Positions 25,363 through 35,271 of a stretch of 64,000 bases of DNA are shown here, one piece after another. This stretch comes from Methylopila sp. M107 (GTDB lineage: Bacteria > Pseudomonadota > Alphaproteobacteria > Rhizobiales > Methylopilaceae). A model generated the notes under the pieces. That model saw only the letters and a list, made by a program, of their open reading frames with translations. It ran no database searches and was not told the DNA's origin. A program made the position numbers and the translations under genes. The DNA is taken from the NCBI RefSeq assembly GCF_000384475.1, contig NZ_ARWB01000001.1, forward strand, positions 598,022-662,021, written 5' to 3'. Positions within the stretch are counted from its first letter, which is position 1; each line of letters starts with the position of its first letter.

Positions 25363-25908
25363 TCAGGAGTTCGCGATTTCGCGCATGCGCTCGGAGGTGG
25401 CGGAGATCAGATGCTCGTCGCCGGTCTTGCGCCGCTCCGGACCCTCGAAGGCGCCGCCCGCGGCGCGCCGCCGGTCCGGTCCGAAGTAGTCCTTGGTCTT
25501 CACGAACGGCCGGGGGTTGAGCACGCAGTTCAGCACCCGCTGGTGCAGCGCCTTGGCCGAGATCGGCTTGCACAGGAACTCGGTGACGCCGCTGTCGCGC
25601 GCCTTGATGACCTGGCTCTTCTCGGAGTGGGCGGTCAGCATGATGATCGGCACGTAAGGGTTCGCCGGGCTGTCGGGGCGCCGGATCATCTCGGTGAGTT
25701 CGATGCCGTCGAGGATCGGCATCGCCCAGTCGGTGATCACGATGTCGGGCAGCAGCGAGGTGAACAGGTCGAGGCCCGCCGCGCCGTCCTCGGCTTCGTA
25801 GACCTCGCGCGCGCCATAGCCGTGCAGAAGGGTGCGGACGATGCGGCGCATATGCGCGTTGTCGTCGACCACCAGCAGTCTGAGTTTCGTGAAATCGACG
25901 CGGATCAT
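25363..25908 (-). CDS. Single-domain response regulator (CheY-like) with a basic tail
   Basis: A 181-residue receiver protein. Acidic pocket Asp15/Asp16 (LLVVDDNAHMRRIV), phosphoacceptor Asp60 in ITDWAMPILDG, switch Thr in MLTAHSE near residue 92 and Lys in FLCKPISAKAL near 112. After the receiver (about 1-125) comes a short charged tail with FVKTKDYFGPDRRRA and FEGPERRKTGDE, no DNA-binding domain. The DYFGPDRRR tail is common in alphaproteobacterial stand-alone regulators. Co-transcribed with the Hpt gene 14 bases downstream. A CtrA-like TTAA-N7-TTGA lies about 47 bases upstream of the start. Confidence 0.92.
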   Translation of the reverse strand: MIRVDFTKLRLLVVDDNAHMRRIVRTLLHGYGAREVYEAEDGAAGLDLFTSLLPDIVITDWAMPILDGIELTEMIRRPDSPANPYVPIIMLTAHSEKSQVIKARDSGVTEFLCKPISAKALHQRVLNCVLNPRPFVKTKDYFGPDRRRAAGGAFEGPERRKTGDEHLISATSERMREIANS

Positions 25909-25954
25909 CTCTGCCGAACGCGTGAAGGCGCCGGCCGATGATGTGGGAACGTCG

Positions 25955-25969
25955 TTAACGATCGGTTGA
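25955..25969. promoter_or_regulatory. CtrA-like motif upstream of the response regulator
   Basis: TTAA-CGATCGG-TTGA, 7 of 8 consensus positions of TTAA-N7-TTAA, in the spacer ahead of the response-regulator/Hpt pair. Prediction by motif only. Confidence 0.3.
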
Positions 25970-25974
25970 GGCGA

Positions 25975-26331
25975 TCACCAGCCGTCGCGGCTGTAGCCCC
26001 AGCGGCCGGGACCGAAGAAGCCGCCATAGAGCGCGAAGGGCCTCCTACGATCGTCGCGGACGTAGGAGCGGGTCTCGACGCGCCGCGGCGGCTCGGGGTC
26101 CACGAACGAGCGGTGGAGCACGACGCCGTCTGTGTCGACAACGGTCATGCGCCGGTCCGCCCGCTTCTCGATCACGATCCGCCGGCGGGTCTCGGTCGGC
26201 CTGTAATAGGCCGGGCCCTGATAGGCGCGGGGCGCGTAGACCCTGTCCCGCGGCGCGTCGACCGCGCCGGCCGGCGCGGCTGCGGCGAACGGAGCGATGG
26301 CGAAGGCGAGCGCGGCGGCGAGAAGGCGCAT
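25975..26331 (-). CDS. Small exported hypothetical protein
   Basis: From ATG 26331 a 118-residue protein. Residues 1-24 are a signal peptide (MRLLAAALAFAIAPFAAAAP, cleavage after AGA or nearby). The mature part is basic and aromatic (APRAYQGPAYYRPTETRRRIVIEK, split by Tyr-rich motifs) and ends FALYGGFFGPGRWGYSRDGW, a Gly/Phe/Tyr/Trp-rich tail seen in many small periplasmic proteins of Hyphomicrobiales. I cannot assign a family. It lies about 100 bases downstream of nadK on the same strand. The ORF extends 18 residues upstream but without a better start. Confidence 0.6.
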   Translation of the reverse strand: MRLLAAALAFAIAPFAAAAPAGAVDAPRDRVYAPRAYQGPAYYRPTETRRRIVIEKRADRRMTVVDTDGVVLHRSFVDPEPPRRVETRSYVRDDRRRPFALYGGFFGPGRWGYSRDGW

Positions 26332-26432
26332 GACAAAACCCCAGCTGTCCGCCCAATGAGGTTGCGCCGCGGGGCCCCGCGTCAATGGGCGCGGGCGCGC
26401 GATTTCGCCGGAAGGTTAAGCCGGCGCGCCGC

Positions 26433-27215
26433 TCACCAGCCGAACTGTTCGGTCAGGATGCGCTCGTCGAGGCCGTGACCGGGGTCGTGCAGCATGACGA
26501 GGTCGGTCTTCCGGTCGAGCGCGATCTCGACGCGCTTGACGTCGCGGAACTCGGTGTTGTCCGCGACCGCGGCGACCGGGCGCTTATCCTCCTCGAGGAT
26601 CTCGATCGCGACCGCCGCCCTGTCCGGCAGCAGCGCGCCGCGCCAGCGGCGGGGTCGGAACGGCGAGATCGGCGTCATCGCCAGCAGCGGGCTGTTGAGC
26701 GGCAGCAGCGGGCCATGCGCCGAGAGATTGTAGGCTGTCGAGCCCGCGGGCGTCGCGACCAGAACGCCGTCGCAGACGAGTTCGGGGAGGCGCGGCTTGC
26801 CGTCGACCTCGATGCGGAACTTCGCGGCCTGGTAGCTCTGGCGCCAGAGCGCGACCTCGTTGATCGCCTTCGACACATGGACGCGTCCGTCGCGGTCGCG
26901 CGCGCGCATCGTCAGCGGATGGATCACGGTCCGCTCGGCGGCGGCCAGCCGTTCGAGCAGATCGTCTTCGCGATACTCGTTCATGAGGAAGCCGACCGAG
27001 CCGCGGTTCATGCCGTAGATCGGCATGGCGCGGCCCATCTGCTCGTGCAGGGTCTGCAGCATCATGCCGTCGCCCCCGAGGGCGACGACGACGTCCGCCT
27101 CTTCAGGAGCGACGTCGCCGTAGCGCGCCACGAGCGCGGCGAGCGCCGAGCGGGCGTCTTCCGCGGCGCTGGCCCGGAAGGCGATGCGCTTGAACGCGTT
27201 TCTTGAAACCGTCAT
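26433..27215 (-). CDS. nadK: NAD kinase
   Basis: Phosphorylates NAD+ to NADP+ using ATP. At 260 residues it is near the usual size for the alphaproteobacterial enzyme. The GGDG motif ([12 protein letters not shown], residues about 44-55) with its catalytic Asp, the NE motif ([10 protein letters not shown] near 116) and the glycine-rich [20 protein letters not shown] near residue 150 are all present, followed by [14 protein letters not shown] 27215 starts [13 protein letters not shown]. Supply of NADP for Zwf is a functional link within the window. No operon partner is evident upstream. Confidence 0.96.
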   Translation of the reverse strand: MTVSRNAFKRIAFRASAAEDARSALAALVARYGDVAPEEADVVVALGGDGMMLQTLHEQMGRAMPIYGMNRGSVGFLMNEYREDDLLERLAAAERTVIHPLTMRARDRDGRVHVSKAINEVALWRQSYQAAKFRIEVDGKPRLPELVCDGVLVATPAGSTAYNLSAHGPLLPLNSPLLAMTPISPFRPRRWRGALLPDRAAVAIEILEEDKRPVAAVADNTEFRDVKRVEIALDRKTDLVMLHDPGHGLDERILTEQFGW

Positions 27216-27327
27216 CGGGCCGACGTCCGTCGATGCGCCCGGGAGAGGAGGCGCACGGGCTCTTTACACGCGCGCCGCGACCCGCGTCCATCGCGACCCT
27301 GCGGCGCAGCGCAGCCGCCGCGACGGA

Positions 27328-28299
27328 TCAGATCGCCGGATTCCAGTTTTCCGGCACGAAGGCGTATTCGCGGGCGTTGCGCTGCGCGATCCTGCCGACG
27401 GCCGGGAACGGGAAGTGGAAGCCCGCGACCCTCAAGCGGTCCGTCGCCACCATGTCGAGCATGCGCTTGCGCGTCGCTTCCGCCTCGGTCGCATCCATGT
27501 CGAACACGACGTGCCAGCCGGGATTGCGCACAAACAGCGCGGGGTGGTTCGTCACGTCCGACCAGACGATCAGCTGGTCCGATCCCGACGAGATGCGGAA
27601 ACTCATGTGGCCGGGCGTGTGGCCGGGGGTCGCGATCGCCGAGACGCCGGGCGTCGGCTCCGACCCGTCCTTGTATCGCCGCACGTCCTTGGCCATCGGC
27701 TTGAACACGTCCCGCACGAGCTTGAAATTCTTCTGCAGGCCCTCCGCTGCGCGGCTCATCTCGGCGTCGTCCATCCAGAACGCCCATTCGGCCTCCGGCA
27801 CGACGACCTCCGCGTTCGGGAAGGCGAGCGCGCCGTCCTTGGCGCGGACGCCGCCGATATGGTCGGGGTGGAAGTGCGAGATCAGCACCGTGTCGACCGC
27901 CCGCGCGTCGATCCCGGCGGCCGCCAGGTTCTCGAGCGCCTGTCCCGCTGTCGGCGCGGCGCGGCCGCCTGTTCCGGTGTCGATGACCACCATCCGGCTT
28001 CCGGTGTTGACCGCGAGCAGCGTGAAGGTGATGGGCAGGACGTTCGGGTCGATGAACGCGTCCTTCAGCGCCGTCTTGACGTCGTCGACCGAGGCGTTGC
28101 GGACGAAGTCGGCCGTCACCGGGCGGCGCGCCACGCCGTCGGTCAGGGCCGTGACCTCGAAGTCGCCGACCTTGTAGCGGTAGACGCCGGGAGCCTGCCG
28201 GCCGGCGGCGGGCGCGCCCGCCGAGGCGGGTCCGCCCGCGCAGGCCAGCGACGCTGCGGCCCCTGCGCCTGAAAGGATGGTTCTGCGCGACATGGTCAT
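27328..28299 (-). CDS. MBL-fold metallo-hydrolase with Tat-type signal
   Basis: A 323-residue zinc hydrolase of the metallo-beta-lactamase superfamily. Metal-binding HxHxDH occurs as ISHFHPDHIGGV near residue 120, with further His ligands in ATPGHTPGHMSF and the conserved IDTGTGG earlier. The N-terminus SRRTILSGAGAAASLACAG is a twin-arginine-like signal, so export folded to the periplasm is likely. ATG 28299 has GGGAC upstream; ATG 28293 is an equally possible start, two codons later. The family covers quorum lactonases, glyoxalase II-like and other hydrolases, and the substrate is unknown. Confidence 0.88.
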   Translation of the reverse strand: MTMSRRTILSGAGAAASLACAGGPASAGAPAAGRQAPGVYRYKVGDFEVTALTDGVARRPVTADFVRNASVDDVKTALKDAFIDPNVLPITFTLLAVNTGSRMVVIDTGTGGRAAPTAGQALENLAAAGIDARAVDTVLISHFHPDHIGGVRAKDGALAFPNAEVVVPEAEWAFWMDDAEMSRAAEGLQKNFKLVRDVFKPMAKDVRRYKDGSEPTPGVSAIATPGHTPGHMSFRISSGSDQLIVWSDVTNHPALFVRNPGWHVVFDMDATEAEATRKRMLDMVATDRLRVAGFHFPFPAVGRIAQRNAREYAFVPENWNPAI

Positions 28300-28503
28300 C
28301 GTTATCGTCCCGATGGAATGTGGGCCGAATTGGGCGTACCCGTCCATCCCATAGACGGACAGTCACGGATGGACCAAGCCCGCTCAAACATCCGTTACAC
28401 AGGCCAGCCGATTGCAACGATTGGGTAATTGGACCCACAGTATATTACCTTAAGTCACCGTGGCGGGAGCGGTCGGCCCAGCGCATGCCAGAAGGGCGGA
28501 TTG

Positions 28504-30201
28504 GTGCAGAACTCCGGGCCCTCAATGCTGGCCGGTCTCGTGTCGGCGTCTTCCGACGCGATGCTCGTGACCGACTTCCGCGGCCGCATCCTGCTCTGGA
28601 ACCCTGCGGCGGAGAAACTTCTGGGCTACAGCGCCGAGCAGGTGCTGGGGCGCACGATGGACTTCATCGTCCCGGACGCGATGCGCGGCGAACACACCGC
28701 CGGGATGAGCCGGTTGCGCGAAGGCGGAGCGCCCCGGCTGATCGGCAAGCCGGTCGAGGTGCCGGCGCTGCGGTCGGATGGGACGACCGTCCCGATCGAG
28801 ATGTGCCTTTCGACCTGGCGCGACGGCGAGATGTATTTCGGGGCGGTGATCCGCGAAATCTCCGCCCGGAAGGAAAACGACGCGCTGCTCCATAGCCTCG
28901 CGCATTACGACCAGCTGACGATGCTGCCGAACCGCAACCGGTTCGTCGCTTCGCTCGTTGAGCTCGTCAGCGGCGACATATCGGCGGCGACGGTGCTGAT
29001 CGCGAATTTCGACCGGTTCGCCGACGTCAACGATCGCCTGGGCGACGTCGAGGCCGACGACCTGCTGCGCGAGGCGGCGCTCTGCCTGAAGCGCTTCGTG
29101 CGCCGGGAGCGGCTGAGGGACGCTCCCGTCGGCCGGATAGGATCGAACGAGTTCGCCGTCTGCCTGTCGGGATCGAGCGACTTGGCCGGCGCCGGAGAGA
29201 GGCTGAAGGAGGAACTGGCGGCGATCAAAGGTTCGGACGGCCGGCAGCTTACGGTTTCGATCGGCGTCGCGAACTGGCCCGGACACGGCACGACCGCCGG
29301 AAAGCTGCTCGCAAACGCCGATTTTGCAATGCGGCGGGCGAAGATCGAAGGCGGCGACCGCTGGCGGCTGTTCCAGCCCCACCAGCGCGAGGTCGTGCGG
29401 GCGAAACGCGATCTCGAACAGACGCTTCTGGCGGCATGGGAGACGGGCCAGTTCGAGGTGCACTACCAGCCGCAGGTGCGGCTCTCCGATCGGGCGATCA
29501 TCGGGGCCGAGGCGCTGCTGCGATGGCGCAGCCCGACGCAAGGGCTGATCCTTCCGGGGCTCTTCATGCACGCCATGCAGGCGTCCGAACTCGCTCTGCT
29601 GGTGGGGGACTTCGTCGTCGAGGACGCCTGTCGGCAGGCCGCCGCATGGCGCGACATCGCGGGCCGTCCGATCCGCGTCGCCGTCAACCTGTTCGAGAAG
29701 CAGTTCCTGCGGCCGGACATGCCCGAACGCGTCGAGCGGGCGCTGGCGACGGCCGGTCTCGAGCCGGAGTCGCTGGAAGTCGAAATCATCGAGACCGTCA
29801 TCACCGGATCCGACGAGGCGTCCATCCGCCGCGTGAAGCGGCTGCGCGACATCGGGGTCGGAATCGCGTTCGACGACTACGGCACCGGATACGCCTCGCT
29901 CGGCCTGCTGAAGCGCTATCCGATCACGACGCTGAAGATCGACCGGGCCTTCGTGCAGGAGGTCAACCGCGACCGCAACGACCGCACGATCGTCGAACTC
30001 GTCCTGACGCTCGGAACCCGGTTCGGGTTCAACGTCATCGCCGAAGGCGTGGAGACGCAGGATCAGGCCGAAATTCTCAACGCGCTCGGCTGCCCCGAAG
30101 CGCAGGGTTACCTGTTCGGCAGGCCGGCCCCCGCGGAAGCGCTGTCGGCGGCGTTGAGCGCGCCGGAGCAGAAGACGACGTCTCGGGCGCTGGTCGCCTG
30201 A
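28504..30201 (+). CDS. PAS-GGDEF(degenerate)-EAL protein, probable c-di-GMP phosphodiesterase
   Basis: A cytoplasmic c-di-GMP enzyme of about 565 residues from GTG 28504, which follows AGAAGGGCGG by 5 bases; ATG 28525 is the alternative. A PAS domain (SASSDAMLVTDFRGRILLWN to GAVIREISARKEN) precedes a GGDEF-like domain in which the signature is GSNEF (residues 213-217), losing the glycine and the metal-binding aspartate, so cyclase activity is unlikely. The EAL domain keeps its key motifs: EALLRW (336-341), ETVITG, DDYGTGYASL, KIDRAF and VIAEGVET, so phosphodiesterase activity is expected, with GTP sensing by the degenerate domain possible. No membrane segment. Convergent with the ssu-associated flavoprotein gene. 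Confidence 0.9.
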   Translation: MQNSGPSMLAGLVSASSDAMLVTDFRGRILLWNPAAEKLLGYSAEQVLGRTMDFIVPDAMRGEHTAGMSRLREGGAPRLIGKPVEVPALRSDGTTVPIEMCLSTWRDGEMYFGAVIREISARKENDALLHSLAHYDQLTMLPNRNRFVASLVELVSGDISAATVLIANFDRFADVNDRLGDVEADDLLREAALCLKRFVRRERLRDAPVGRIGSNEFAVCLSGSSDLAGAGERLKEELAAIKGSDGRQLTVSIGVANWPGHGTTAGKLLANADFAMRRAKIEGGDRWRLFQPHQREVVRAKRDLEQTLLAAWETGQFEVHYQPQVRLSDRAIIGAEALLRWRSPTQGLILPGLFMHAMQASELALLVGDFVVEDACRQAAAWRDIAGRPIRVAVNLFEKQFLRPDMPERVERALATAGLEPESLEVEIIETVITGSDEASIRRVKRLRDIGVGIAFDDYGTGYASLGLLKRYPITTLKIDRAFVQEVNRDRNDRTIVELVLTLGTRFGFNVIAEGVETQDQAEILNALGCPEAQGYLFGRPAPAEALSAALSAPEQKTTSRALVA

Positions 30202-30216
30202 GCGTCCCGCAGGTCG

Positions 30217-31659
30217 TCAGGCGAGTTCGAGCGCCGGCGCCTCCGCGGCCGCGCTTTCCGGAGAGGCGCGGATGATCGCGCCGGCGACGAATTCGGCGTG
30301 CCGCGCGACTTCGGGCAATCCCATCAGTTCGCCGAAGGTGGCGCGGGCGAGCGGCCCGACGATCCAGAGCGCTGGCGACGGCTTCCCGTCGGCGCCGATC
30401 GCGACGCTCTGTCCGTCGACCTCGAAGCCGAGCCCCACGGGATCGAGCCTGACGAGGCCCTGCGAGACGAGGCCGGCCGCGAGCGGGCTGGTCTCGCTGA
30501 GCTTGCGGTGCGCCGGGCCGGTCGCGAGCAGGATCGCGTCGAAATCGCCGTAGAAGCGTCCGCCGCCCTTCAGCTTGATGTCGACCGACACCGAGCGCCC
30601 GGAGCGGCCGGCCGCGATCGGTTCGCCGCGCATGAGCGTCAGCTGGCCGCTCGCGCGCAGGCGCTCGACCGCCGCCTCGACCTGCGGGGCGACGCGGAAC
30701 CGGTGGACGTCCCAGAACGGCCTGAGCCGGCGCGCAATGATCCTGCGCTCGCGCAAGGGCAGGGCCGTCCAGATCAGGGGTCCCTGATTGCGCACCGCGT
30801 CCATGACGTGCTGCCAGGGCTTTCCTTCGGCCGCGGCCGCCGTGATCGTCCGGCGGATGCGGCGCACGAGGGCGCGGGCCGTGAGGCTCGGCTCGGTCGA
30901 GAACGCGCCGTATTCGTCGCCCGTCTGGGTCGTGTGGCCGCGCGACAGCAGCCCGCGGCGCGACACCGCGGTGATCTGGCCGCGATGGCCGCGCGCCTCG
31001 AGCGACGCGGCGATGTCGGCCATGGTGAGGCCGGTTCCGACGATCAGCACCCGGGCGTCCGGATCGATGGCGTCGAGCGCCGCCCGATCCTGCGTGTCCA
31101 CGACGAGCCGCGGGTCCCCGACCAGCGGCTCGAACGATTCCGGCGGCGCAGGCGTCGGATGGGTCGCGGCGAAGGCCACGACGTCGGCCGCGATCTCATG
31201 GCCGTCCTCGTCCGTCACCAGATAGCCGCCGCGCGGCGAGCGCCGGACGGAAGCCGCGGTGGCGCAGCGATGCTCGATGTCGCCGCGCAGCAGGTAAGGC
31301 TCGATCGTCTCCGACGCGTAACGCCCGAACACAGCGCGGCGCGGGAACGCCCGCCCGTCCGGCAGCTTGGCGTCCGGATCGCGCCGGAGCTCGCCGTCCG
31401 CCTTCAGCCAGCGGTCGAAATGGCAGGGGTCGGACGGCACGAAGCTCATCCGGGACGCCGGCACGTTGATGCGATGCGCCGGGTCGGTGGTCGAGTAGGC
31501 CACCCCGCAGCCGAGCTTCTCGCGCGGCTCGAACACCACGATGCGGTAGTCGCCCGGCGCGCGCCGGGCGAGCTGAAAGGCGAGGCCGGCGCCGGCGAAG
31601 CCGCCGCCGATGACGACGACGGTCGGGCGCGGACCGCGATCCCCCCGACCGGCGCTCAC
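30217..31659 (-). CDS. FAD/NAD(P)-binding protein attached to the ssu operon
   Basis: A 480-residue flavoprotein of the COG4529/YdhS-type group. N-terminal Rossmann fold [21 protein letters not shown] (residues about 13-33) binds [18 protein letters not shown] follows, and a second nucleotide site is [22 protein letters not shown] near residue 205. C-terminal [10 protein letters not shown] and [15 protein letters not shown] resemble flavoprotein oxidoreductases. Its ATG overlaps the ssuD stop by 4 bases, so it is cotranslated as the last gene of the ssu set. Possible roles are an electron donor or an oxidoreductase on sulfonate-derived intermediates; neither is shown by sequence. No signal peptide. 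Confidence 0.82.
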   Translation of the reverse strand: MSAGRGDRGPRPTVVVIGGGFAGAGLAFQLARRAPGDYRIVVFEPREKLGCGVAYSTTDPAHRINVPASRMSFVPSDPCHFDRWLKADGELRRDPDAKLPDGRAFPRRAVFGRYASETIEPYLLRGDIEHRCATAASVRRSPRGGYLVTDEDGHEIAADVVAFAATHPTPAPPESFEPLVGDPRLVVDTQDRAALDAIDPDARVLIVGTGLTMADIAASLEARGHRGQITAVSRRGLLSRGHTTQTGDEYGAFSTEPSLTARALVRRIRRTITAAAAEGKPWQHVMDAVRNQGPLIWTALPLRERRIIARRLRPFWDVHRFRVAPQVEAAVERLRASGQLTLMRGEPIAAGRSGRSVSVDIKLKGGGRFYGDFDAILLATGPAHRKLSETSPLAAGLVSQGLVRLDPVGLGFEVDGQSVAIGADGKPSPALWIVGPLARATFGELMGLPEVARHAEFVAGAIIRASPESAAAEAPALELA

Positions 31660-32825
31660 GACTGCGAAACCCGAAGCTGGGGCCGCGCGTCGTTGGCGAT
31701 CGTCTCGCCGAACGGTCCCATGTTCACGGTCGTCACCGCGCCCTGCGTCTGCGTCGACAGCGGCAGCAGCGGGAACACGAGCTCGGCGAAGCGGTAGGCC
31801 TCTTCGAGATGCGGGTAGCCCGACAGGATGAAGGTGTCGACGCCGGCCGCCATGTACTCCTTCATGCGCTCGGCGACCGTCTCCGGATCGCCGACCAGCG
31901 CCGTTCCCGCGCCGCCGCGCACCAGGCCGACGCCGGCCCAGAGGTTGGGGCTGACCTCGAGCTTGTCGCGCCGCCCGCCGTGGAGCGCCGCCATGCGCTG
32001 TTGGCCGACGGAGTCCATGCGGGCGTAGACCTTCTGGGCCGCCTCAATGGTCTCGTCGTCGAGATGGCTGATCAGCTTGTCGGCCGCCGCCCAGGCCTCC
32101 TCGTTACTTTCGCGCACGATGACGTGGAGGCGGATGCCGAACGTCACCTTGCGGCCCTCGCGCTCGGCGAGGGCGCGCACCGCGGCGAGTTTTTCGGCGA
32201 CCGCGGCCGGCGGCTCGCCCCATGTCAGGTACTTGTCGATCGTCTTCGCCGCGACTTCGCTCGCGGCGGGCGAGGATCCGCCGAAATAAAGCGGCGGGCC
32301 TTCCGGCGCGGTCGGCGCGAACAGCAGCCGGCCGTCCTCGATACGGATGTGCTTGCCCGAATAGGTCACCGTCTCGCCGGCGAGCAGCGCCTTGTAGACG
32401 TCGAGGAACTCGCGAGTGACCTCGTAGCGCTCGTCATGGCTGAGGAAGATGCCGTCGCCAGCGTTCTCGGCCGGATCGCCGCCCGTGACCACATTGATCA
32501 ACAGGCGTCCGTTCGAGATCCGGTCGAGCGTCGCCGTCATGCGCGCCGCGACGGTCGGGGACTGAAGCCCCGGCCGCACCGCGACGAGATAGCGGAGCCG
32601 CTCTGTCAGGGGCACGAGCGCCGAGGCGACCACCCAGCTGTCCTCGCAGGACCGGCCGGTCGGCAGCAGCACGCCGAAATAACCCAGCCGGTCGGCGGCC
32701 TGCGCGACCTGCTTCAGATAGTCGATGTCGACCGGCCGCCCGCCTTTGGTCGTCCCGAGATAGCGGCCGTCGCCATGCGTCGGCAGGAACCAGAGGACGT
32801 TCGCGGTTTTGGGCGTTTCGGTCAT
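31656..32825 (-). CDS. ssuD: FMNH2-dependent alkanesulfonate monooxygenase
   Basis: Releases sulfite from alkanesulfonates using FMNH2 and O2. The 389-residue length matches SsuD. It is a luciferase-like TIM barrel with [17 protein letters not shown] at the start, [17 protein letters not shown], and [15 protein letters not shown], a near match to the SsuD NLVTGGDP segment; [13 protein letters not shown] and [15 protein letters not shown] follow, with the usual C-terminal LPL tail. Start ATG 32825 overlaps ssuA by 4 bases; the stop overlaps the flavoprotein gene. Needs a flavin reductase, supplied by ssuE in the same operon. Confidence 0.95.
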   Translation of the reverse strand: MTETPKTANVLWFLPTHGDGRYLGTTKGGRPVDIDYLKQVAQAADRLGYFGVLLPTGRSCEDSWVVASALVPLTERLRYLVAVRPGLQSPTVAARMTATLDRISNGRLLINVVTGGDPAENAGDGIFLSHDERYEVTREFLDVYKALLAGETVTYSGKHIRIEDGRLLFAPTAPEGPPLYFGGSSPAASEVAAKTIDKYLTWGEPPAAVAEKLAAVRALAEREGRKVTFGIRLHVIVRESNEEAWAAADKLISHLDDETIEAAQKVYARMDSVGQQRMAALHGGRRDKLEVSPNLWAGVGLVRGGAGTALVGDPETVAERMKEYMAAGVDTFILSGYPHLEEAYRFAELVFPLLPLSTQTQGAVTTVNMGPFGETIANDARPQLRVSQS

Positions 32826-33778
32826 TTAAGCACCTCGACGACGGCGTCCGCGACCGTGATGGGCTTCGGGATCAGCTTGAGCTCGAGGAAGGTGTCGGCG
32901 ATGCGCTGCTGCGCCGCCACCGTCTCGGGCGTGATTGAGCCGACGCCGAGGCCGAGCCGGCCGATCGCGCGCTGGAGCAGCGGCGTCGGGATGCCGACGA
33001 TCGGCGCGAGCTCGGTCGCGGCCGCCTGCGGGTCCTTCTGGACCCAGTCCTCGACGGCGCGCAGCTCGGCCAGTACGATCTTCAGCACATCGGCGTTCTT
33101 CTCGGCGTAGTCGCGCGCGGAGAGGAAGAATTGGTGGTTGTTGACGAGGCCCTCGCCGTCCGTCAGCACCCGGGCGCCGGCGGCTTCGCCGGCCGCGTAG
33201 AACGGGTCCCAGACCGACCAGGCGTCGACCGCGCCGCGCTCGAAAGCCGCCCGGCCGTCGGCGGGCGTCAGGAAGCTCGGCGTGATGTCCGAATAGGACA
33301 CGCCGCCCTTTTCCAGCGCCTTGACGAGCAGGAAGTGGGCGTTCGAGCCCTTCGCGACCGCGACCTTCTTGCCCTTGAGGTCGGCGAGGGTCTTGATCGG
33401 GCTGTCCTTCGGCACGAGCACGGCCTCGGCCTTCGGCGAGGGCGGATCGTTCGCCACATAGACGAGGCGGGCGCTCGCCGCCTGTGCGAAGATCGGCGGC
33501 GCTTCGCCGGTGGTGCCGAAGTCGATCGCGCCGGCGTTCACCGCCTCGAGCAGCGGCGGTCCGAACTGGAACTCGGCCCACTTCACCTCGACGCCGAGCG
33601 GCTTCAGCTTCTCCTCGAGCGTGCCCTTGCCCTTGAGCAGGATCAGGGTGCCGTATTTCTGGAAGCCGATGCGGATGGTGCGGTCGGCGGCTTGCGCCGC
33701 GGAGGCGCCGCACAGCCCTGCGACGACGAGGGCCGATCCGATCAGTTGCGCGCGGCGCGTGAGTGACAGCGAGAACAT
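32822..33778 (-). CDS. ssuA: Sulfonate ABC transporter substrate-binding protein
   Basis: Periplasmic binding protein for aliphatic sulfonates, 318 residues. Signal peptide at residues 1-30 ([20 protein letters not shown], then SAAQA-A). Mature sequence [24 protein letters not shown] and [19 protein letters not shown] is typical of SsuA/TauA, as are [16 protein letters not shown] and [19 protein letters not shown]. It overlaps ssuD by 4 bases and starts 26 bases after ssuE, an unusual order (C-B-E-A-D) for the operon. Confidence 0.94.
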   Translation of the reverse strand: MFSLSLTRRAQLIGSALVVAGLCGASAAQAADRTIRIGFQKYGTLILLKGKGTLEEKLKPLGVEVKWAEFQFGPPLLEAVNAGAIDFGTTGEAPPIFAQAASARLVYVANDPPSPKAEAVLVPKDSPIKTLADLKGKKVAVAKGSNAHFLLVKALEKGGVSYSDITPSFLTPADGRAAFERGAVDAWSVWDPFYAAGEAAGARVLTDGEGLVNNHQFFLSARDYAEKNADVLKIVLAELRAVEDWVQKDPQAAATELAPIVGIPTPLLQRAIGRLGLGVGSITPETVAAQQRIADTFLELKLIPKPITVADAVVEVLK

Positions 33779-33804
33779 CGCGAGAGTGTCCGTGTTTGGG
33801 TTGC

Positions 33805-34356
33805 TCAGGCCGCGGCTGCGGCCCGGAGGGAAAGGGCGCCCGCGGCTTCGCGGACGAGTTGGTCGATCCGCCCGCGCACCGTCTCGTCCGAGACCTGCCC
33901 GTCGGGGCCGATGGTCCGGTCGAGCGCGAAGACGGCGGTCGGAAGCGTGTGGGCGTCAAAGGAGGCGAACAGCGGACGCAGCTGGTGCTCGACCGCGAGC
34001 GCATGGCGTTCGCTGCCGCCGGTCGCGAGCAGGGCGACCGGAACGCCGGTCAGCGAGCGGTACTCGACGAGATCGATCAGGTGCTTGAAGAAGCCGCTGT
34101 AAGATCCTTTGTAGACGGGCGAACCGGCAACGACGATGTCGGCCTGCTCGATCGAGAGCAGCGCCTGCTCGATCTGCTGCGTCGGCGCGGGACGCGCGAA
34201 GGTCTGGCCGAGACCGATGGCGATCTCGGCGACGTCGACGAAAGACAGGTTGCCGCCGACGCGCGCATGGATCTGGCGCGCGACGTCTCCGACCAGCAGG
34301 CGGGTGCGGGACGGGCGCGACAGGCTGCCGGAGACGGCGACGATGCGGGCTGTCAT
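33805..34356 (-). CDS. ssuE: NAD(P)H-dependent FMN reductase
   Basis: Reduces FMN to FMNH2 for SsuD. A flavodoxin-like protein of 183 residues with [18 protein letters not shown] (FMN-phosphate loop), [22 protein letters not shown] near residue 78 and [21 protein letters not shown] near 112, all family-typical; [15 protein letters not shown] precedes the second segment. The ATG at 34356 overlaps the ssuB stop by 4 bases. Sequence cannot separate SsuE from MsuE, but operon context supports the desulfonation role. Confidence 0.93.
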   Translation of the reverse strand: MTARIVAVSGSLSRPSRTRLLVGDVARQIHARVGGNLSFVDVAEIAIGLGQTFARPAPTQQIEQALLSIEQADIVVAGSPVYKGSYSGFFKHLIDLVEYRSLTGVPVALLATGGSERHALAVEHQLRPLFASFDAHTLPTAVFALDRTIGPDGQVSDETVRGRIDQLVREAAGALSLRAAAAA

Positions 34357-35243
34357 GCGTAGGCCTTCTCGTAAGGGATCGCTTCCGGCTCCGCCGGGAT
34401 CCCCGGCTTGTCGTCCGACGGACGGCCGCCGGCCGCGAACAGATGGTCAAGGATCTGCGACTCGAGCTTGCCGATCTCGGCCGAGCCGCGGCGCCGCGGG
34501 CGGGGCAGGTCGACGTCGAGGTCGAGCGCGATGCGGCCGTCCTCTATGAGGACGACCCGGTCGGCGAGCGCGAGCGCCTCGGCGACGTCATGCGTGACGA
34601 GGACGGCGGTGAACTTCTGTTCCAGCCAGACGCGCTCGATCAGCGTCTGCATCTCGATGCGCGTCAGCGCGTCGAGCGCGCCGAGCGGCTCGTCGAGCGC
34701 GAGCAGTTTTGGGCGGCTGACCAGCGCGCGGGCGAGCGCCACGCGCTGCTTCTGGCCGCCCGACAGCACCGACGGCCAGTCGCCCGCCCGATCGGCGAGG
34801 CCGACCTCGCGAAGCGCGTCGAGCGCCTGGGATTTCGCCTGCGCCTTCGGCAGGGACTTCGAGAGACCGACCCGGACATTGTTCACGACCCGTTGCCACG
34901 GCAGCAGGCGAGGCTCCTGGAACATGATGCGGCCGAGGCCGGGCTGGCCGCCGCCGATCGTCACCACGCCCGCGGTCGGCTTCTCGAGCGCGACCAGCGT
35001 GCGCAGGAGCGTGCTCTTGCCGCAGCCGCTGCGGCCGACGATCGCCAGGAACTGGCCGGCCGGGACCGTGAGGTCGAGCGAGGCGAGGACTTCTTTGGTC
35101 CCGAACGACTTCGACAGGCCCTTGACGGAGATCTGCGCGCCGCTCTCGGGACGGATCTTCGGGGGCTGACCGGTCCGGTCGCGATCGGACGGCGCGAATG
35201 CGTAGCCGGCGGGAGCGCGGGCCGGGATCGAAGCAAGCGTCAT
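34353..35243 (-). CDS. ssuB: Sulfonate ABC transporter ATP-binding protein
   Basis: ATPase of the importer, 296 residues. Walker [13 protein letters not shown] near residue 70, Q-loop in [13 protein letters not shown], signature [15 protein letters not shown] near 161, Walker [17 protein letters not shown] and H-loop [15 protein letters not shown]. The N-terminal 40 residues and the C-terminal 30 are extra compared with minimal ATPases, and similar extensions are common in SsuB. It overlaps ssuE by 4 bases and follows ssuC by 28 bases. Confidence 0.95.
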   Translation of the reverse strand: MTLASIPARAPAGYAFAPSDRDRTGQPPKIRPESGAQISVKGLSKSFGTKEVLASLDLTVPAGQFLAIVGRSGCGKSTLLRTLVALEKPTAGVVTIGGGQPGLGRIMFQEPRLLPWQRVVNNVRVGLSKSLPKAQAKSQALDALREVGLADRAGDWPSVLSGGQKQRVALARALVSRPKLLALDEPLGALDALTRIEMQTLIERVWLEQKFTAVLVTHDVAEALALADRVVLIEDGRIALDLDVDLPRPRRRGSAEIGKLESQILDHLFAAGGRPSDDKPGIPAEPEAIPYEKAYA

Positions 35244-35271
35244 GTTCGTCTTCCGGTTCGGGCGCTGAGGG

